Assembly (NCBI RefSeq): GCF_000379525.1
Contig: NZ_KB902362.1
Coordinates: 154,846 to 218,845, forward strand
Direction: 5' to 3'
Length of the DNA stretch: 64,000 bases
Origin: Lamprocystis purpurea DSM 4197
GTDB lineage: Bacteria; Pseudomonadota; Gammaproteobacteria; Chromatiales; Chromatiaceae
Shown: positions 33,232 to 44,935 of the stretch, one piece after another
How positions within the stretch are numbered: position 1 is the first letter of the stretch
Layout of the letters: each line of letters begins with the position of its first letter
The notes under the pieces: model-generated
Told to the model about the DNA's origin: nothing
Databases searched by the model: none
Seen by the model: only the letters and a program-made list of their open reading frames with translations
Translations under genes and position numbers: made by a program

Positions 33232-34800
33232 TTAGGGCTCGATCACCAGCACCTCGACCCGGCGGTTCTTGAGGCGGCCGGCCGGGGTCGCGTTGTCACC
33301 TACCGGCCGCGCCTCGCCCAGCCCCTCGGCCGTCAACCGCTCCGGGGCCACCCCACGCTCGATCAGACCCTGCTTGACTGCCTCGGCCCGTGCCTTGGAC
33401 AGCGCCAGGTTGATCGCCTCGGATCCCGAGGAGTCCGTATGCCCATCGATGATGACCGTCAACTGGGGGTATTGCTGGAGCAGTGCGGCGATCTGATCCA
33501 GGCTGGGGATGGCACCTTTGGGCAGCGTCGAGGCCCCGCTGGCGAAAAGCAGTTCCTGTTCCGCAAGGCTGATCAGCATGCCGCGCTCGGTCTTCTGGGC
33601 ATGCAGCTCGGCATAGCGCTCGAACAGGCCGCGGGTGTGGGTCAGCGCCTGATCTTTCGCTTGCAGTTGGGCGGCCTGTGCCTCCTCGAACTCTTTGCGC
33701 AAGGCCGCCAGGGACTGCTCGGCGCGGGCGCGTTCAGTTTTCAGTTCCTCTTCCAGTGCGTGCTTCTCCTGCGTCGCCGCCGCCACCGCGGCACTGCATT
33801 GCGCACGCACATCCTCCAGGGTGCGGTTCACCTCGGCGAGCTCGGCGACGCGTTGCGCCTGCGTCTGTTCGAGCGCCGCGCGCGTGCCGCGTTCGCTCTG
33901 CACTTCCTCGGTGAGGGCGAAGACCTTGCCGCGTAACTCGCTCGCCGCCGCCTCGTGTGACGTCGTGGTCGTCGTCAGCGTCTGGGCGTGCTCCTCGGCG
34001 CGACCCTCGGCTGCCGCCAGCCGCGTGGTGAGGTCTTCGACGTTGCGCTCGGCGTTGGCCAACTGGTCGGCCAGTGCCGTGCGCGCTGCCGCGGCCTCTT
34101 GCCCGGCCTGCTCCAGGGTGGCGCGCAGTTCGGTCAGTTGTTGCTCCAGCCCGGCGATCAGGGCGGCGCGGTCGGGGTCGCTGCCCTCGAGCGCCGAGCG
34201 GTAGAATCGCACCCGTTCATTGACCTTGGACTCCAGTGCCGTGCATTGCGCGGTATTTTTCGCTTCGGCCGCGGCACCCATTTGACGCAGGCGGGTGACC
34301 TCGGCCTCCAACTCCTTGACGCGCGCCTTGGCCGCCTGGTCTTCGCTTTCCAGAGAGGCCCAGGCCGCGTGGGCCGCATCCAGTTTGTTGACCACCGCTT
34401 TGCTGGCCTGTGTGTACTGGACGCTGAGATCCCGAATCTGATCGTTCAGTTCCTGCTCACGGGCGGCTGCTTGCGCAATTTCCTGCCGATGCCGCTCGAC
34501 CTGCGCGGTGACCGTCTCGTGCTGCGCCACCAGTGCCTGGTGCTCACCCTGGACCGCCTCGAGACGGGCCTTGAGGTCATCATTCTGCGCCTTCAGCGTC
34601 TGTTCGGTCACCGCGGCGGCCTGGAGTTGCTGCTCCGCGGCGGACTGGCGCTGCGACGCTTGGGCGAGCTCCGCGCGCTGTGCGGCGATGTTCTGGCGTA
34701 ACCCGCCGGTGTACCAGTGGTAAAGCCCGTAGACCCCGATCAGGGCCGCAAGCAAGACCCAGGTCAACAGCTTGTAGAGCGAGGAACGGGACTCGGACAT
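33232..34800 (-). CDS. Inner-membrane-anchored coiled-coil protein with OmpA domain
   Basis: 522 residues. One N-terminal membrane helix (about 9-28, LLTWVLLAALIGVYGLYHW) without a cleavage site is followed by about 360 residues of heptad-rich coiled coil (Ala, Glu, Gln, Arg). The C-terminal OmpA-like peptidoglycan-binding domain spans about 405-522: LFASGASTLPKGAIPSLDQIA, VIIDGHTDSSGSEAINLALSKARAEAV and a final NRRVEVLV. It probably spans the periplasm from the inner membrane to the cell wall, as in MotB/TolR-like or cell-envelope organising proteins. No MotA partner is adjacent. Confidence 0.85.
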   Translation of the reverse strand: MSESRSSLYKLLTWVLLAALIGVYGLYHWYTGGLRQNIAAQRAELAQASQRQSAAEQQLQAAAVTEQTLKAQNDDLKARLEAVQGEHQALVAQHETVTAQVERHRQEIAQAAAREQELNDQIRDLSVQYTQASKAVVNKLDAAHAAWASLESEDQAAKARVKELEAEVTRLRQMGAAAEAKNTAQCTALESKVNERVRFYRSALEGSDPDRAALIAGLEQQLTELRATLEQAGQEAAAARTALADQLANAERNVEDLTTRLAAAEGRAEEHAQTLTTTTTSHEAAASELRGKVFALTEEVQSERGTRAALEQTQAQRVAELAEVNRTLEDVRAQCSAAVAAATQEKHALEEELKTERARAEQSLAALRKEFEEAQAAQLQAKDQALTHTRGLFERYAELHAQKTERGMLISLAEQELLFASGASTLPKGAIPSLDQIAALLQQYPQLTVIIDGHTDSSGSEAINLALSKARAEAVKQGLIERGVAPERLTAEGLGEARPVGDNATPAGRLKNRRVEVLVIEP

Positions 34801-34904
34801 CAGGGACTCCGGGAGGTGATGGGGTCAGGCCGCTTCTTAGCGGTGCGGCGCACAGGATACCTGAACCGCGGCCGGGATCGGCAGCGGGATCATTGCCGAT
34901 ACGC

Positions 34905-36281
34905 TCAAACCGTCAGGTCTTTGATGAACACCTGAGAGTTACGCCGCAGGTTGTAGAGCGCCTGTTTTTCAGTCGGCAGAGCTTCCAGGGACGCCGGGAC
35001 GAAGCCGCGCTCCTGGAACCAATGCGCCGTCTGGGTGGTGAGGACGAAGAGCCGGGTGAACCCACGGGTCCGGGCGATGGCTTCCATGTGCTCCAGCAGT
35101 TTGTCGCCGCGTCCGTGGTTGCGATAGTCCTGATGGACAGCCACGCTGGCGAGTTCGGCCATGCGCTGCGCCGGATAGGGGTGCAGCGCCGCGCAGGCAA
35201 TGACCAGACCGTCGCGCTCCATCAGGTAAAACCGGTCGATCTCGGTTTCCAGACGCTCCCGCGAGCGGGGAACCAGCACGCCGCGCTCCTCCAGCGGCCG
35301 CAAGAGTTCGAGGACCCCGGTCACATCCTCGCTGCGCGCTGGCCGCAGCCCCTCGTAAGGTTGTCCGGTGATCAGGGTGCCGCTGCCGTCGCGGGTATAG
35401 AGCTCGCGCAGCAGGGCGTCGTCGCGGCGCCGGTCGATCAGATGCGCGCGGGCGACCCCATGGATACAGGCGTCCGCCCCGGCCCGCAATGCCTGGGCCA
35501 AGTCCTCGGGAAGTTCGGGGGCCGCGGCGAGCAAGGTTTCCACCTCGCCGCTCAAAACGTTGGAGAGGAGGGCGCCGGTGGCGTCACAAACCCCCGGTTC
35601 CTCGATCAAGAAGATCAGCTTATCGGCCTTCAGCGCAATTGCGGCCGAGCGCGCGACATCGGCGGCACTGAGGTTGAAGACCTCGCCGGTCGGCGAGTAG
35701 CCCAGCGGCGGCATCAGCACCACCGCCCCGGCATCCAAGCGCTGGATCAGTGACTGGCGGTCCACCCGCCGTACCACACCGGTGTGTTCGTAGTCGATGC
35801 CGTCCAGGACACCGATCGGCTTGGCGGTCACAAAGTTGCCGGAGGCTACCGGGATGCGCACCCCGGCCATGGGCGAGTTGGCGAGTCCCATGGAGAGCAG
35901 GGCCTCGACCTCCACGCGCGCCACCCCGGCCGCTTCCTTGACGCAGGCCAGCGCGGTATCGTCGGTGATGCGCAGTCCGTTGACATAGCGCAATTCAATC
36001 TGCTGCTCCCGCAGCCGTTCCTCGATCTGCGGACGCGCACCATGAACCAGCACCAGGCGCACCCCCAAACCGTGGAGCAGCGCGATGTCATGGACCAGGT
36101 CGGGGAAGCGCGGGTCGGCGACCGCCTCCCCGCCGAAGGCGATCACGAAGGTACGCCCACGGTGGGCATGGATATAGGGCGTGGCCTGGCGCACCCAGGC
36201 GACGAAAGGGTCGCGCTCGGGGTGCGGCCCGCCGGCCGTGGCAGGTGGCGGCGTCGCGCGCCGCCGGGTGCGATCGGTCAC
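34905..36281 (-). CDS. argA: Amino-acid N-acetyltransferase (N-acetylglutamate synthase)
   Basis: First step of arginine synthesis: acetyl-CoA plus glutamate to N-acetylglutamate. 458 residues with an N-terminal amino-acid-kinase-like domain (about 25-310; FVIAFGGEAVADPRF, RLVLVHGARPQIEERL, LANSPMAGVRIPVASGNFVTAKP) and a C-terminal GNAT domain (about 315-458; ASVAVHQDYRNHGRGDKLLEHMEAIARTRG). This is the classical ArgA architecture, subject to arginine feedback in relatives. It starts 9 bases after the pilR stop codon and may be cotranscribed. Confidence 0.95.
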   Translation of the reverse strand: MTDRTRRRATPPPATAGGPHPERDPFVAWVRQATPYIHAHRGRTFVIAFGGEAVADPRFPDLVHDIALLHGLGVRLVLVHGARPQIEERLREQQIELRYVNGLRITDDTALACVKEAAGVARVEVEALLSMGLANSPMAGVRIPVASGNFVTAKPIGVLDGIDYEHTGVVRRVDRQSLIQRLDAGAVVLMPPLGYSPTGEVFNLSAADVARSAAIALKADKLIFLIEEPGVCDATGALLSNVLSGEVETLLAAAPELPEDLAQALRAGADACIHGVARAHLIDRRRDDALLRELYTRDGSGTLITGQPYEGLRPARSEDVTGVLELLRPLEERGVLVPRSRERLETEIDRFYLMERDGLVIACAALHPYPAQRMAELASVAVHQDYRNHGRGDKLLEHMEAIARTRGFTRLFVLTTQTAHWFQERGFVPASLEALPTEKQALYNLRRNSQVFIKDLTV

Positions 36282-36290
36282 GACGGCTCC

Positions 36291-37637
36291 TTACTCGATG
36301 CCGAGTTTGGCGAGGCGGTAGCGCAGTGAGCGCAGGGTCATGCCAAGCTTCTTGGCGGCGGCGGTGCGGTTCCAGCGTGTTTCATCGAGTGCCTTGAGGA
36401 TCGCCTGGCGCTCGATCTCGCCCAGGTAATTTTCGAGGGGGACGGCGGAGTCCGGACCCGTGTCGCCCGCGGCTGCCGCCTCGGTCTGCGGCAAATAGAG
36501 ATCATGAGCACCAATGATGGCACCGTCACAGAGCGCGGTGGCACGCTCAAGCACATTCTCCAGTTCGCGCACATTCCCCGGGAAGGGGTGCTGCGCGAGT
36601 GCCTCCAGCGCCTCGTCCGCGAGCTTCATCGGGCCGCGCTCGGTATGTTCCCGGGCGATCCGGTCGAAAATGCGCGCGGCCAGCAGTGGGATATCCTGGG
36701 GGTGCTCACGCAACGACGGCATCCGCAACTCGATGACGTTGATACGGTAGAACAGGTCCTGGCGGAACCGCCCATGCTCGACCTCTTCCGTGAGGTCGCG
36801 GTGGCTGGCGCTGATGATCCGCGCGTCCACCGGCACCTCCTGTTGGGCGCCGACCGGCCGGACGCGCTTTTCCTGAATCGCCCGCAACAACTTGACTTGG
36901 GCAGGCAGCGGCAGGTCGGCGACTTCATCGAGGAACAGGGTGCCGCCCTCGGCCGCCTGGAACAGGCCCTCCTTATCCGCCACGGCGCCGGTGAAACTGC
37001 CCTTCTTGTGGCCGAAGAGCTCGCTCTCCACCAGTTCTTGGGGAATGGCACCGCAGTTGACCGCGACGAAATCCCCCTCGCAGCGCGGCCCCTGGGCATG
37101 AATCAGCCGGGCCGCCAACTCCTTGCCGGTACCGCTTTCACCGGTGATGAACACCGGCGCCTGGTTGCGGGCGAGCTTGGCGATCAGTCGGCGGATCTCC
37201 TCGATCTTCGCCGAGTCCCCGAGCAGGCGCCCCCCGGCGACGTTGACTTCGCCACCGGCTCCACTCTGCGAGCGCAGCTTCAGCGCCGAGCCGACCAGGC
37301 GGCGCAACAGTTGAAGATCGACCGGTTTGGGCACGAAGTCGAAGGCTCCAGCCTTCATCGCGGCCACCGCGGACTCCATGTTTCCATGCGCGGTGATCAT
37401 TGCAACCGGCAGGTCGGGACAGTGCTCGACGATGTAGCGGACCAAATCGATCCCGCTCCCGTCAGGCAGGTTCATGTCCGTGAGGCACAGGTCGAAACGC
37501 CCCATGTCGAGGTGGCGCCTGGCCTCGTCGACCGTCATCGCGGTGGTCGCCTGCACATCCATGCGCCCGAGCGTGATCTTGAGCAGATCGAGGATATCGG
37601 CTTCGTCATCGACGACGAGTGCGTGCGCCTTGTTCAT
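36291..37637 (-). CDS. pilR: Sigma-54-dependent response regulator PilR
   Basis: NtrC-class activator. 448 residues: receiver domain 1-120 with phospho-acceptor Asp54 (CLTDMNLPDG), AAA+ domain about 140-375 with Walker A GESGTGKE, the sigma-54-contacting loop KGSFTGA and GGTLFLDEVADLP, and a Fis-type helix-turn-helix at the C-terminus (RTAAAKKLGMTLRSLRYRL). The GSFTGA variant and the close pairing with a PilS-like kinase identify it as PilR, which activates type IV pilin transcription. No pilin gene is in this window. Confidence 0.92.
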   Translation of the reverse strand: MNKAHALVVDDEADILDLLKITLGRMDVQATTAMTVDEARRHLDMGRFDLCLTDMNLPDGSGIDLVRYIVEHCPDLPVAMITAHGNMESAVAAMKAGAFDFVPKPVDLQLLRRLVGSALKLRSQSGAGGEVNVAGGRLLGDSAKIEEIRRLIAKLARNQAPVFITGESGTGKELAARLIHAQGPRCEGDFVAVNCGAIPQELVESELFGHKKGSFTGAVADKEGLFQAAEGGTLFLDEVADLPLPAQVKLLRAIQEKRVRPVGAQQEVPVDARIISASHRDLTEEVEHGRFRQDLFYRINVIELRMPSLREHPQDIPLLAARIFDRIAREHTERGPMKLADEALEALAQHPFPGNVRELENVLERATALCDGAIIGAHDLYLPQTEAAAAGDTGPDSAVPLENYLGEIERQAILKALDETRWNRTAAAKKLGMTLRSLRYRLAKLGIE

Positions 37638-37809
37638 ACCGGCTCGCTTCCAGTTCTGGTGTGGTTCTGATCATCCGCCGATCGATCCGCGAGGCGTTTC
37701 CGCGGTTGATAGCGGGCCGCGCCGCGGGTGTGCAGACCCCGACAATGTTACACCGCCGCGCCGAGCACCGCGTCGCGTCCCGGCTGGAAGCAACGCATGG
37801 CTCATAAAC

Positions 37810-39450
37810 TCAGGCGAACACGAGCCGGAAGCAACTGCCCCTGGGGTGCCGGCGTTCATACTGAAGCCGGATGCCGTTGGTTTCCGCCAGTTCGCGGGCA
37901 ATGTAGAGTCCGAGACCGGTGCCGCTGGCCTTGGTGGTGAAAAATGGGTTGAAGATATCGCGGGCGGACGCCTCGTCGATGCCGGGGCCATCGTCGGTCA
38001 CCTCCACCAGGGCGCGCACTGACGCCTGGCCACGCCCGACCCGTACGAGAATCTGCGCGGGCTGATCCGGTTGCCCGCCGTGCAGCAGGGCGTTCTCGCA
38101 CAGGTTCGCGATGATCTGATGCAGATGCCGCGGATCGACCTCGACCGCAATGGGCGGTGACTCGAACTCCAGCAGGAAACGGGCCTCAGGTAGACCGTGG
38201 GATTCCCGGAATTCGTCGCAGAAGGCTTCAAGCCAGGCGACCAGTTCGGTCACCTGCAATTCCACCTGATTGCGGCGCGACAGTTGCAGCACGCTACGGA
38301 TAATCTCATCGATCCGCCCGCTGTTGCGACGGATGATATCGAGCAGGTGGTGGTCGTCCGGCGACAGACCTCGGGCCTCCGCCAGCAGTTGACCGGCGTG
38401 GGAGATCGCGCTCAGGGGGTTGCGAATATTGTGCGCGATGCTGGCGGTCAGGGTTCCCAGCGATGCCAGCTTGATCTGCTGGGCCTCCTTTACCAATTCC
38501 TGCTGGTCTCGCAGATAGAGCAGCACGCCGGCGGCGCGGTAGTCGCCGAGCAGTTGGCGCGTGGGCTTGATGTCCCGATCGCCGACCCGAATGAGCCCAC
38601 CCTGGGGCGCGGTCGGACGCACCCGCTCCGCCAGCCAGACATCCAGCTCCGGGCAGACCGCCTTCAGCGTGGTCCCGGCCTGCTCTCCAGCGACATTGAT
38701 CAGATCGCGGGCCGACTGGTTCATCAGCCGCACCCGCCGCTCCCCGTCCACCACCATCACCCCGGTGCCCATATCCTGGATGATGAAGGCGTTGAGTTTG
38801 GAGAGGTCATCGATGTCGACTTTGCGGCGGGCGACCAGCTCCTCCATCGTACGGACGCGGCGATAGAGCACATGGGCCAGCAAGGCCAAGGCAAAGAACA
38901 CGACGCCGAGCAGCCCGGCCTGGGTGAAGTCCGCGGCTACCGCATCGCCCTGCAGTGACACGTAAGTCTGTTCGGTGATGACCGCCAGCGTTGCAAAGGC
39001 GGCGTACAGGAGTGCCAGCCGACCCTCCATCATCAGCGCGGCGGCGGCCACGGCCACCGCCAGCAGAACGCCGAGACCGCTGCCGACGCCGCCGCCCGCG
39101 TGCATCACCAGGGTGAACACGACGAGGTCGACAAAGATCGCCACATAGACCTGATTTTCACGGCTGGGCCACCGGGCGTAGAGGGAAAGCCCGCTGGCGA
39201 GGACCAGGAGAGCGTAGACGACCAGCACCCGCCACGCCAAGGCCGCATCGACCCGCGTGATCAGCGGATCATCCACCGCGGGGGAGAACACCAGGACCAG
39301 CCCCACCACCATCAGCAGACGGAACAGAAACAGCCAGCGCAGCGACTCCCAGGTGGGGAAGCGCGCGAGCACCTTGCCACCAGGCCGCGGAGCGGGAAGT
39401 GCCGTCTCGACGCTCGGTGTGCCTGAAACCGGACTCTTATCACTGGGCAT
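37810..39450 (-). CDS. pilS: Sensor histidine kinase PilS
   Basis: About 546 residues from the ATG at 39450; an upstream start at 39516 would add 22 residues without family sequence. Six membrane helices (about residues 35-200) form the PilS sensor, followed by a PAS-like domain ([33 protein letters not shown]). The HisKA domain has the phosphorylated His in [17 protein letters not shown]. The ATPase domain has [10 protein letters not shown] (N box), [11 protein letters not shown] (G1) and [14 protein letters not shown] (G2). Partner of the adjacent PilR. Confidence 0.9.
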   Translation of the reverse strand: MPSDKSPVSGTPSVETALPAPRPGGKVLARFPTWESLRWLFLFRLLMVVGLVLVFSPAVDDPLITRVDAALAWRVLVVYALLVLASGLSLYARWPSRENQVYVAIFVDLVVFTLVMHAGGGVGSGLGVLLAVAVAAAALMMEGRLALLYAAFATLAVITEQTYVSLQGDAVAADFTQAGLLGVVFFALALLAHVLYRRVRTMEELVARRKVDIDDLSKLNAFIIQDMGTGVMVVDGERRVRLMNQSARDLINVAGEQAGTTLKAVCPELDVWLAERVRPTAPQGGLIRVGDRDIKPTRQLLGDYRAAGVLLYLRDQQELVKEAQQIKLASLGTLTASIAHNIRNPLSAISHAGQLLAEARGLSPDDHHLLDIIRRNSGRIDEIIRSVLQLSRRNQVELQVTELVAWLEAFCDEFRESHGLPEARFLLEFESPPIAVEVDPRHLHQIIANLCENALLHGGQPDQPAQILVRVGRGQASVRALVEVTDDGPGIDEASARDIFNPFFTTKASGTGLGLYIARELAETNGIRLQYERRHPRGSCFRLVFA

Positions 39451-39685
39451 GGCATCTACTCTCGCAGCAATGGACGACCCGTGTCGGGGCTTGGCGAGTC
39501 CCATGCAACGGGACAACGCAACGCGGAACCTGCGTCGATCGCCGTGCGTCTCATCAGCGCATCCGACCCGTAACGCGCGGGGCCGGATCTGCGCGGAAGC
39601 TGCTTCTTTGGCAGCTTGTCGGGAATTCGATCAGAATAGGGCGAATCCGACCATCAGGTCGCCAGGATTGCCCGCTCGAGTCTCC

Positions 39686-40855
<1,170 letters not shown>

Positions 40856-40867
40856 GAGACTGAAACT

Positions 40868-41743
40868 ATGAGCGTTCTGATCGACAAAGAGACCCGGGTC
40901 ATCTGCCAGGGTTTCACCGGCCAGCAGGGCACCTTCCATAGCGCCCAGGCGATCGCCTACGGCACCAACCTGGTCGGGGGCGTGACTCCCGGCAAAGGCG
41001 GGCAGCGTCACCTGGACCGGCCGGTCTTCGATACCGTCCACGATGCGGTCAGCGCGACCGGGGCGGACGCCACCATGATCTATGTCCCGGCTGCCTATGC
41101 GGCGGACGCCATCCTGGAGGCCGCGGATGCCGGGATCAGGGTCATCGTCTGTATCACCGAGGGCATCCCGGTCTTGGATATGCTGCGGGTCAAGGCCGCG
41201 CTGGCGGGCCACCCGGCGATCCTGATCGGCCCCAATTGTCCGGGCGTCATCACCCCGGGCGAGTGCAAGATCGGCATCATGCCGGGCCATATCCACACTC
41301 CCGGCCGGGTCGGCATCATTTCGCGTTCGGGTACCCTGACCTACGAGGCCGTGTTCCAGGTCACCAATGCCGGTTTAGGCCAAAGCACCTGTATCGGCAT
41401 CGGCGGCGATCCCATCCAGGGACTGGACTTCGTCGCCTGCCTGTCCTTGTTCGAGGCCGATCCCGGCACCGACGGCGTCATCCTGGTCGGCGAGATCGGC
41501 GGCGGGGCAGAGGAGGCAGCGGCCCGGTATATCCAGGCGCACATGACCAAGCCGGTGGTCGCCTATATTGCCGGAGTCACGGCCCCGGCCGGGAAACGGA
41601 TGGGGCACGCGGGTGCCATCGTGACCGGCGGCAAAGGGACCGCGGAAGACAAGTTCACCGCCCTGGAAGCGGCCGGGGTGACGACCGTGCGTTCACCCGC
41701 CCAAATGGGCGTGCGCATGTCGCAACTGCTCGGGAGTGCATAG
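40868..41743 (+). CDS. sucD: Succinyl-CoA synthetase alpha subunit
   Basis: 291 residues. CoA-binding N-terminal domain ([35 protein letters not shown]) and the phosphohistidine region [16 protein letters not shown], where the phosphorylated His is that of GHAGA. Other blocks: [20 protein letters not shown] and [13 protein letters not shown]. It starts 12 bases after sucC, so it is the second gene of the operon. nadE follows with a short gap or overlap depending on its start. Confidence 0.97.
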   Translation: MSVLIDKETRVICQGFTGQQGTFHSAQAIAYGTNLVGGVTPGKGGQRHLDRPVFDTVHDAVSATGADATMIYVPAAYAADAILEAADAGIRVIVCITEGIPVLDMLRVKAALAGHPAILIGPNCPGVITPGECKIGIMPGHIHTPGRVGIISRSGTLTYEAVFQVTNAGLGQSTCIGIGGDPIQGLDFVACLSLFEADPGTDGVILVGEIGGGAEEAAARYIQAHMTKPVVAYIAGVTAPAGKRMGHAGAIVTGGKGTAEDKFTALEAAGVTTVRSPAQMGVRMSQLLGSA

Positions 41744-41783
41744 GGTGGATCAGCGTAGCGCGGCCGCGAACCGGGGGTCCAAG

Positions 41784-43406
41784 GTGGCTTGTCGTCTCCA
41801 GATCGCACAATTGAACCTCCTGGTTGGTGACGTGCCGGGCAATGCGCAGCGCGTCATCACCACCGCGCGGGAGGCGCTGGCCGCCGGCGCGGATTTGGTG
41901 GTCTTTCCGGAGCTGACGCTGACCGGCTACCCGCCGGAGGACTTACTGCTGCGCCCGGAACTGCTCGAGCGGGTCGATGCCGCCCTGGTTCAAGTCTGTG
42001 CCGAGACCCGCGGCATCACCCTGGTGCTGGGTTATCCGCGTGCCGCGCCCGACGGCTTGCTCAACGCCGCCGGAGTGATCCGTGACGGCGCTCTGGTGAC
42101 CGAGTATGCCAAACAGGAATTGCCCAATTACAGCGTCTTCGACGAGAAGCGCTATTTCCAGCCCGGCGCGTCGGCGGTGGTCTTTGAGCACCGCGGGTTG
42201 CGCATGGGCCTGAGCGTCTGCGAGGACATCTGGCGCAAGGCACCGACGGCGGCGGCCGCCGCGGCCGGGGCCCAGGTGCTGATCAACATCAATGCCTCAC
42301 CCTTCCATGCGGGCAAGCAGGCCGAGCGCGAGGCCCTGGTCGCCCGCCGCGCCGGCACCCACGGATTGACCATCCTCTACGCCAATCTGGTCGGCGGCCA
42401 GGATGAGCTGGTGTTCGACGGGGGCTCATTTGTGGTCGATCGGGAGGGTCGGGTCCAGGCCCGGTCACCCCAGTTTCAGGAGCATGCACTCCTGGTCGAC
42501 CTGGCCGCGGACGGCACGCCCTGTGAGAGTGGCGCACCCCGGCATGGCGCGGTCGCTGCTGGGTCGGCGCAAGACGAGGCGGCGATCTACAGTGCCCTGG
42601 TGCTCGGCGTGCGCGACTATGTGCGAAAGAACGGTTTCAGCGGCGCTGTACTCGGCCTCTCCGGCGGGGTCGACTCGGCCCTGACCCTGGCCATCGCGGT
42701 CGACGCCCTGGGGGCCGATCAGGTGGAAGCGGTGCTGATGCCGTCGCGCTACACCGCGGACATGAGCAATGAGGACGCGCTGGAGCAGGCCCGCCGGCTG
42801 GGAGTCCGAACCCATACGATCCCCATCGAGCCGGCCTTTGACAGCTTTCTCGCCATGCTCAAACCCGCCTTCGGTGATCGCGCGCCCGACGTCACGGAAG
42901 AGAATATCCAGGCCCGCTGTCGCGGTGTCATCCTCATGGCGCTCAGCAACAAACACGGCCGCATCCTGCTCACCACCGGCAACAAGAGCGAAATGTCGGT
43001 CGGCTATGCCACCCTCTATGGCGACATGGCCGGCGGTTTCGCACCCATCAAGGACGTGCCCAAGATCCTGGTCTATCGTCTCGCCCACTACCGCAACGGG
43101 CTGGCCCCGATCATCCCGGAGCGGGTGCTGACCCGCGCGCCATCGGCCGAATTGCGCCCGGATCAGACCGATCAGGACAGCCTGCCGCCCTACGAAATCC
43201 TGGACCCGATTCTGCGGCTCTATATCGAGGAAGACCAAAGCGTGGATGCCATCGTCGCCCAAGGCTTCGCCGCGTCTGAAGTGCGCCGGGTCGTACGCCT
43301 GGTGGACCGCAATGAATACAAGCGCCGTCAGGCCCCGCCGGGGGTGCGGATTTCCCGACGGGCCTTTGGCCGCGATCGGCGTTACCCGATCACCAGCGGG
43401 TTCTGA
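41784..43406 (+). CDS. nadE: Glutamine-dependent NAD+ synthetase
   Basis: Final step of NAD+ synthesis. 540 residues from the GTG at 41784 (CRLQIAQLNLLVGDVPGN matches the family start). GTG codons at 41736 and 41745 are also in frame, and the first would overlap sucD. N-terminal nitrilase-type glutaminase with its Glu-Lys-Cys triad: FPELTLTGYPPEDLLLR, KQELPNYSVFDEKRYF, LSVCEDIW. C-terminal ATP-pyrophosphatase domain with LGLSGGVDSALTLAIAVDALG and NKSEMSVGYATLYGDMAGGFAPIKD. Probably transcribed with sucCD. Confidence 0.95.
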   Translation: MACRLQIAQLNLLVGDVPGNAQRVITTAREALAAGADLVVFPELTLTGYPPEDLLLRPELLERVDAALVQVCAETRGITLVLGYPRAAPDGLLNAAGVIRDGALVTEYAKQELPNYSVFDEKRYFQPGASAVVFEHRGLRMGLSVCEDIWRKAPTAAAAAAGAQVLININASPFHAGKQAEREALVARRAGTHGLTILYANLVGGQDELVFDGGSFVVDREGRVQARSPQFQEHALLVDLAADGTPCESGAPRHGAVAAGSAQDEAAIYSALVLGVRDYVRKNGFSGAVLGLSGGVDSALTLAIAVDALGADQVEAVLMPSRYTADMSNEDALEQARRLGVRTHTIPIEPAFDSFLAMLKPAFGDRAPDVTEENIQARCRGVILMALSNKHGRILLTTGNKSEMSVGYATLYGDMAGGFAPIKDVPKILVYRLAHYRNGLAPIIPERVLTRAPSAELRPDQTDQDSLPPYEILDPILRLYIEEDQSVDAIVAQGFAASEVRRVVRLVDRNEYKRRQAPPGVRISRRAFGRDRRYPITSGF

Positions 43407-43408
43407 TC

Positions 43409-44719
43409 TCAGCGGGCGGCCACCGCGCTCTCGGCGACGCCGATCAAGACCGGGGACCGCACCTCGTCCGGCAGATTGGTGAACTTCTCGGCCAGGGCCG
43501 GCCACAGCAGATTGTAGTAAAGCTCGCCGCGCACCAACACCACGCCCTTGGCCGGAATCTGATAGCTCAGCTCACGTACCTCATGCGGCTTGAGGCGGGT
43601 GTCGTCACCGGCCTTGGTCGCGGTCGGGGGCGGCGCCGGCATGCCCTTGTCGTCGACCATGTTATAAGAGAAATAGGCTTTTGGATCATCCTTGGATGGA
43701 TGGCCCTCGGCGTTCTGCCAGACCAGTTCCCCGGCCGCATCATAGGCGGCAAGCTTCAGGTACAGATTGCGAAACGGCGCGCCGGTGGGCATGGAATGCG
43801 GCTGCAGGTTCTGCAACCGGACCTTGGTCTTGACCTTGCCGTCCGCCGCGTCGGTGGTGAGGGTGAACACGACACTGCGCTTGAGCATGCCGCCATTGTG
43901 ACCGCCGCCCATGGTGTGGTCCGAGATGCCGCCCGCGACCGGCATATGGCAGGATTGGCATACGGCCTTCGAGGCACCCTCCAGATACTCGTTGCCGGTC
44001 TGACAGAGCGGGACGCCCTGAGGATTGTTGCGCTGGTCGTGGCAGCCCATGCAGGCATCGGAGGTCTTGAATTGAATCGCGTTGGCCTCGAGCGGCAGGG
44101 CCGGCACCGGTTGACCGCGGAACTCGACCGGCTCGCCCAGGTGTGGGTTGGGTTTCTGATCGGTACCGTCGCCCACGGCTCCGCCGAACAGGTCGCCGGC
44201 GGCGCTGAGTTTTTGCAGCCCGCGCGGGAAGCCGGCGGGGCCTTGGAGCGTATCGCTCAGCGTGTAGGCGGCAAGCCCCAGACGCAGCTTGCCGTCCTCG
44301 CCTTTGACGCCCTTGAAGCCCGCGATGGTGTGGCAGGCCACACAGTTCACCCCCTCGCTATAGGCCGGCATGGCATCGAGCTTGGTGGTCTTGTCGCGGG
44401 CGGCATTGGGGGCATGACAGGAGAGACAAACCGGAAACGTCTTCGTCTTCTGGTGAACCTGCCCCTCGGCCTGGGGATCGCCGACCTCTTGGCGGTAAAA
44501 AGTCCCGTGGATCGGGTCGCTGAGGGCCGTACTCTTGGCATGCATCGATCCCTGCCATTGACGGTAGATCTCCTGATGGCAATCCTTGCAGATTTCCGCC
44601 GAGACCTGGTGCATCGGGGGTTGCGGGTCGGCCGCGGAGAGTGCGGCAGGGCCGCCGATGCAGGCCAGGGCCAGCAGCAGCGTCCGGGACAAGTCGCGAT
44701 TGGCGCCGAAAATACGCAT
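43409..44719 (-). CDS. Pentaheme c-type cytochrome (cytochrome c554-like N-terminal domain)
   Basis: 436 residues, periplasmic: signal peptide (about 1-30, ending LSAA-DP). Five CxxCH haem sites at residues 44 (CKDCH), 98 (CLSCH), 126 (CVACH), 223 (CMGCH) and 254 (CQSCH). ICKDCHQEIYRQWQGSMHAKS is the pattern seen at the start of cytochrome-c554-type multiheme proteins. The last 170 residues contain no haem sites and look beta-rich, an unusual extension that may bind a partner. It is divergent from the octaheme HAO-like gene, with 216 bases between starts, so a joint role in electron transfer to or from that enzyme is likely but inferred. Confidence 0.85.
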   Translation of the reverse strand: MRIFGANRDLSRTLLLALACIGGPAALSAADPQPPMHQVSAEICKDCHQEIYRQWQGSMHAKSTALSDPIHGTFYRQEVGDPQAEGQVHQKTKTFPVCLSCHAPNAARDKTTKLDAMPAYSEGVNCVACHTIAGFKGVKGEDGKLRLGLAAYTLSDTLQGPAGFPRGLQKLSAAGDLFGGAVGDGTDQKPNPHLGEPVEFRGQPVPALPLEANAIQFKTSDACMGCHDQRNNPQGVPLCQTGNEYLEGASKAVCQSCHMPVAGGISDHTMGGGHNGGMLKRSVVFTLTTDAADGKVKTKVRLQNLQPHSMPTGAPFRNLYLKLAAYDAAGELVWQNAEGHPSKDDPKAYFSYNMVDDKGMPAPPPTATKAGDDTRLKPHEVRELSYQIPAKGVVLVRGELYYNLLWPALAEKFTNLPDEVRSPVLIGVAESAVAAR

Positions 44720-44935
44720 CGGGTGTCACTCCTCTGGGTCGTTAGGTCTGCATCAGCCCCTTGTCACCAGCGGGGTGCTGCGGGGATGATTCAGCGCGGT
44801 TCTTGTTGGCCGCGGATGTTGGCAATGGAAAAGCCCCTGGTCAACAGAAAAAATGCGCCGGGCCGCAGGATCGGCGACGCACCGGCGGGATCTGTTCAGC
44901 GAGGCCTGACGGCAAAAAGAGTAACTAAGAAAATA

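Noticed and set aside
43583-44935. Long open frame continuing upstream of the octaheme cytochrome on the plus strand
   Set aside because: It lies antisense to the pentaheme cytochrome gene, has no signal peptide and reads as low-complexity sequence. The true start at 44936 gives a proper signal peptide.
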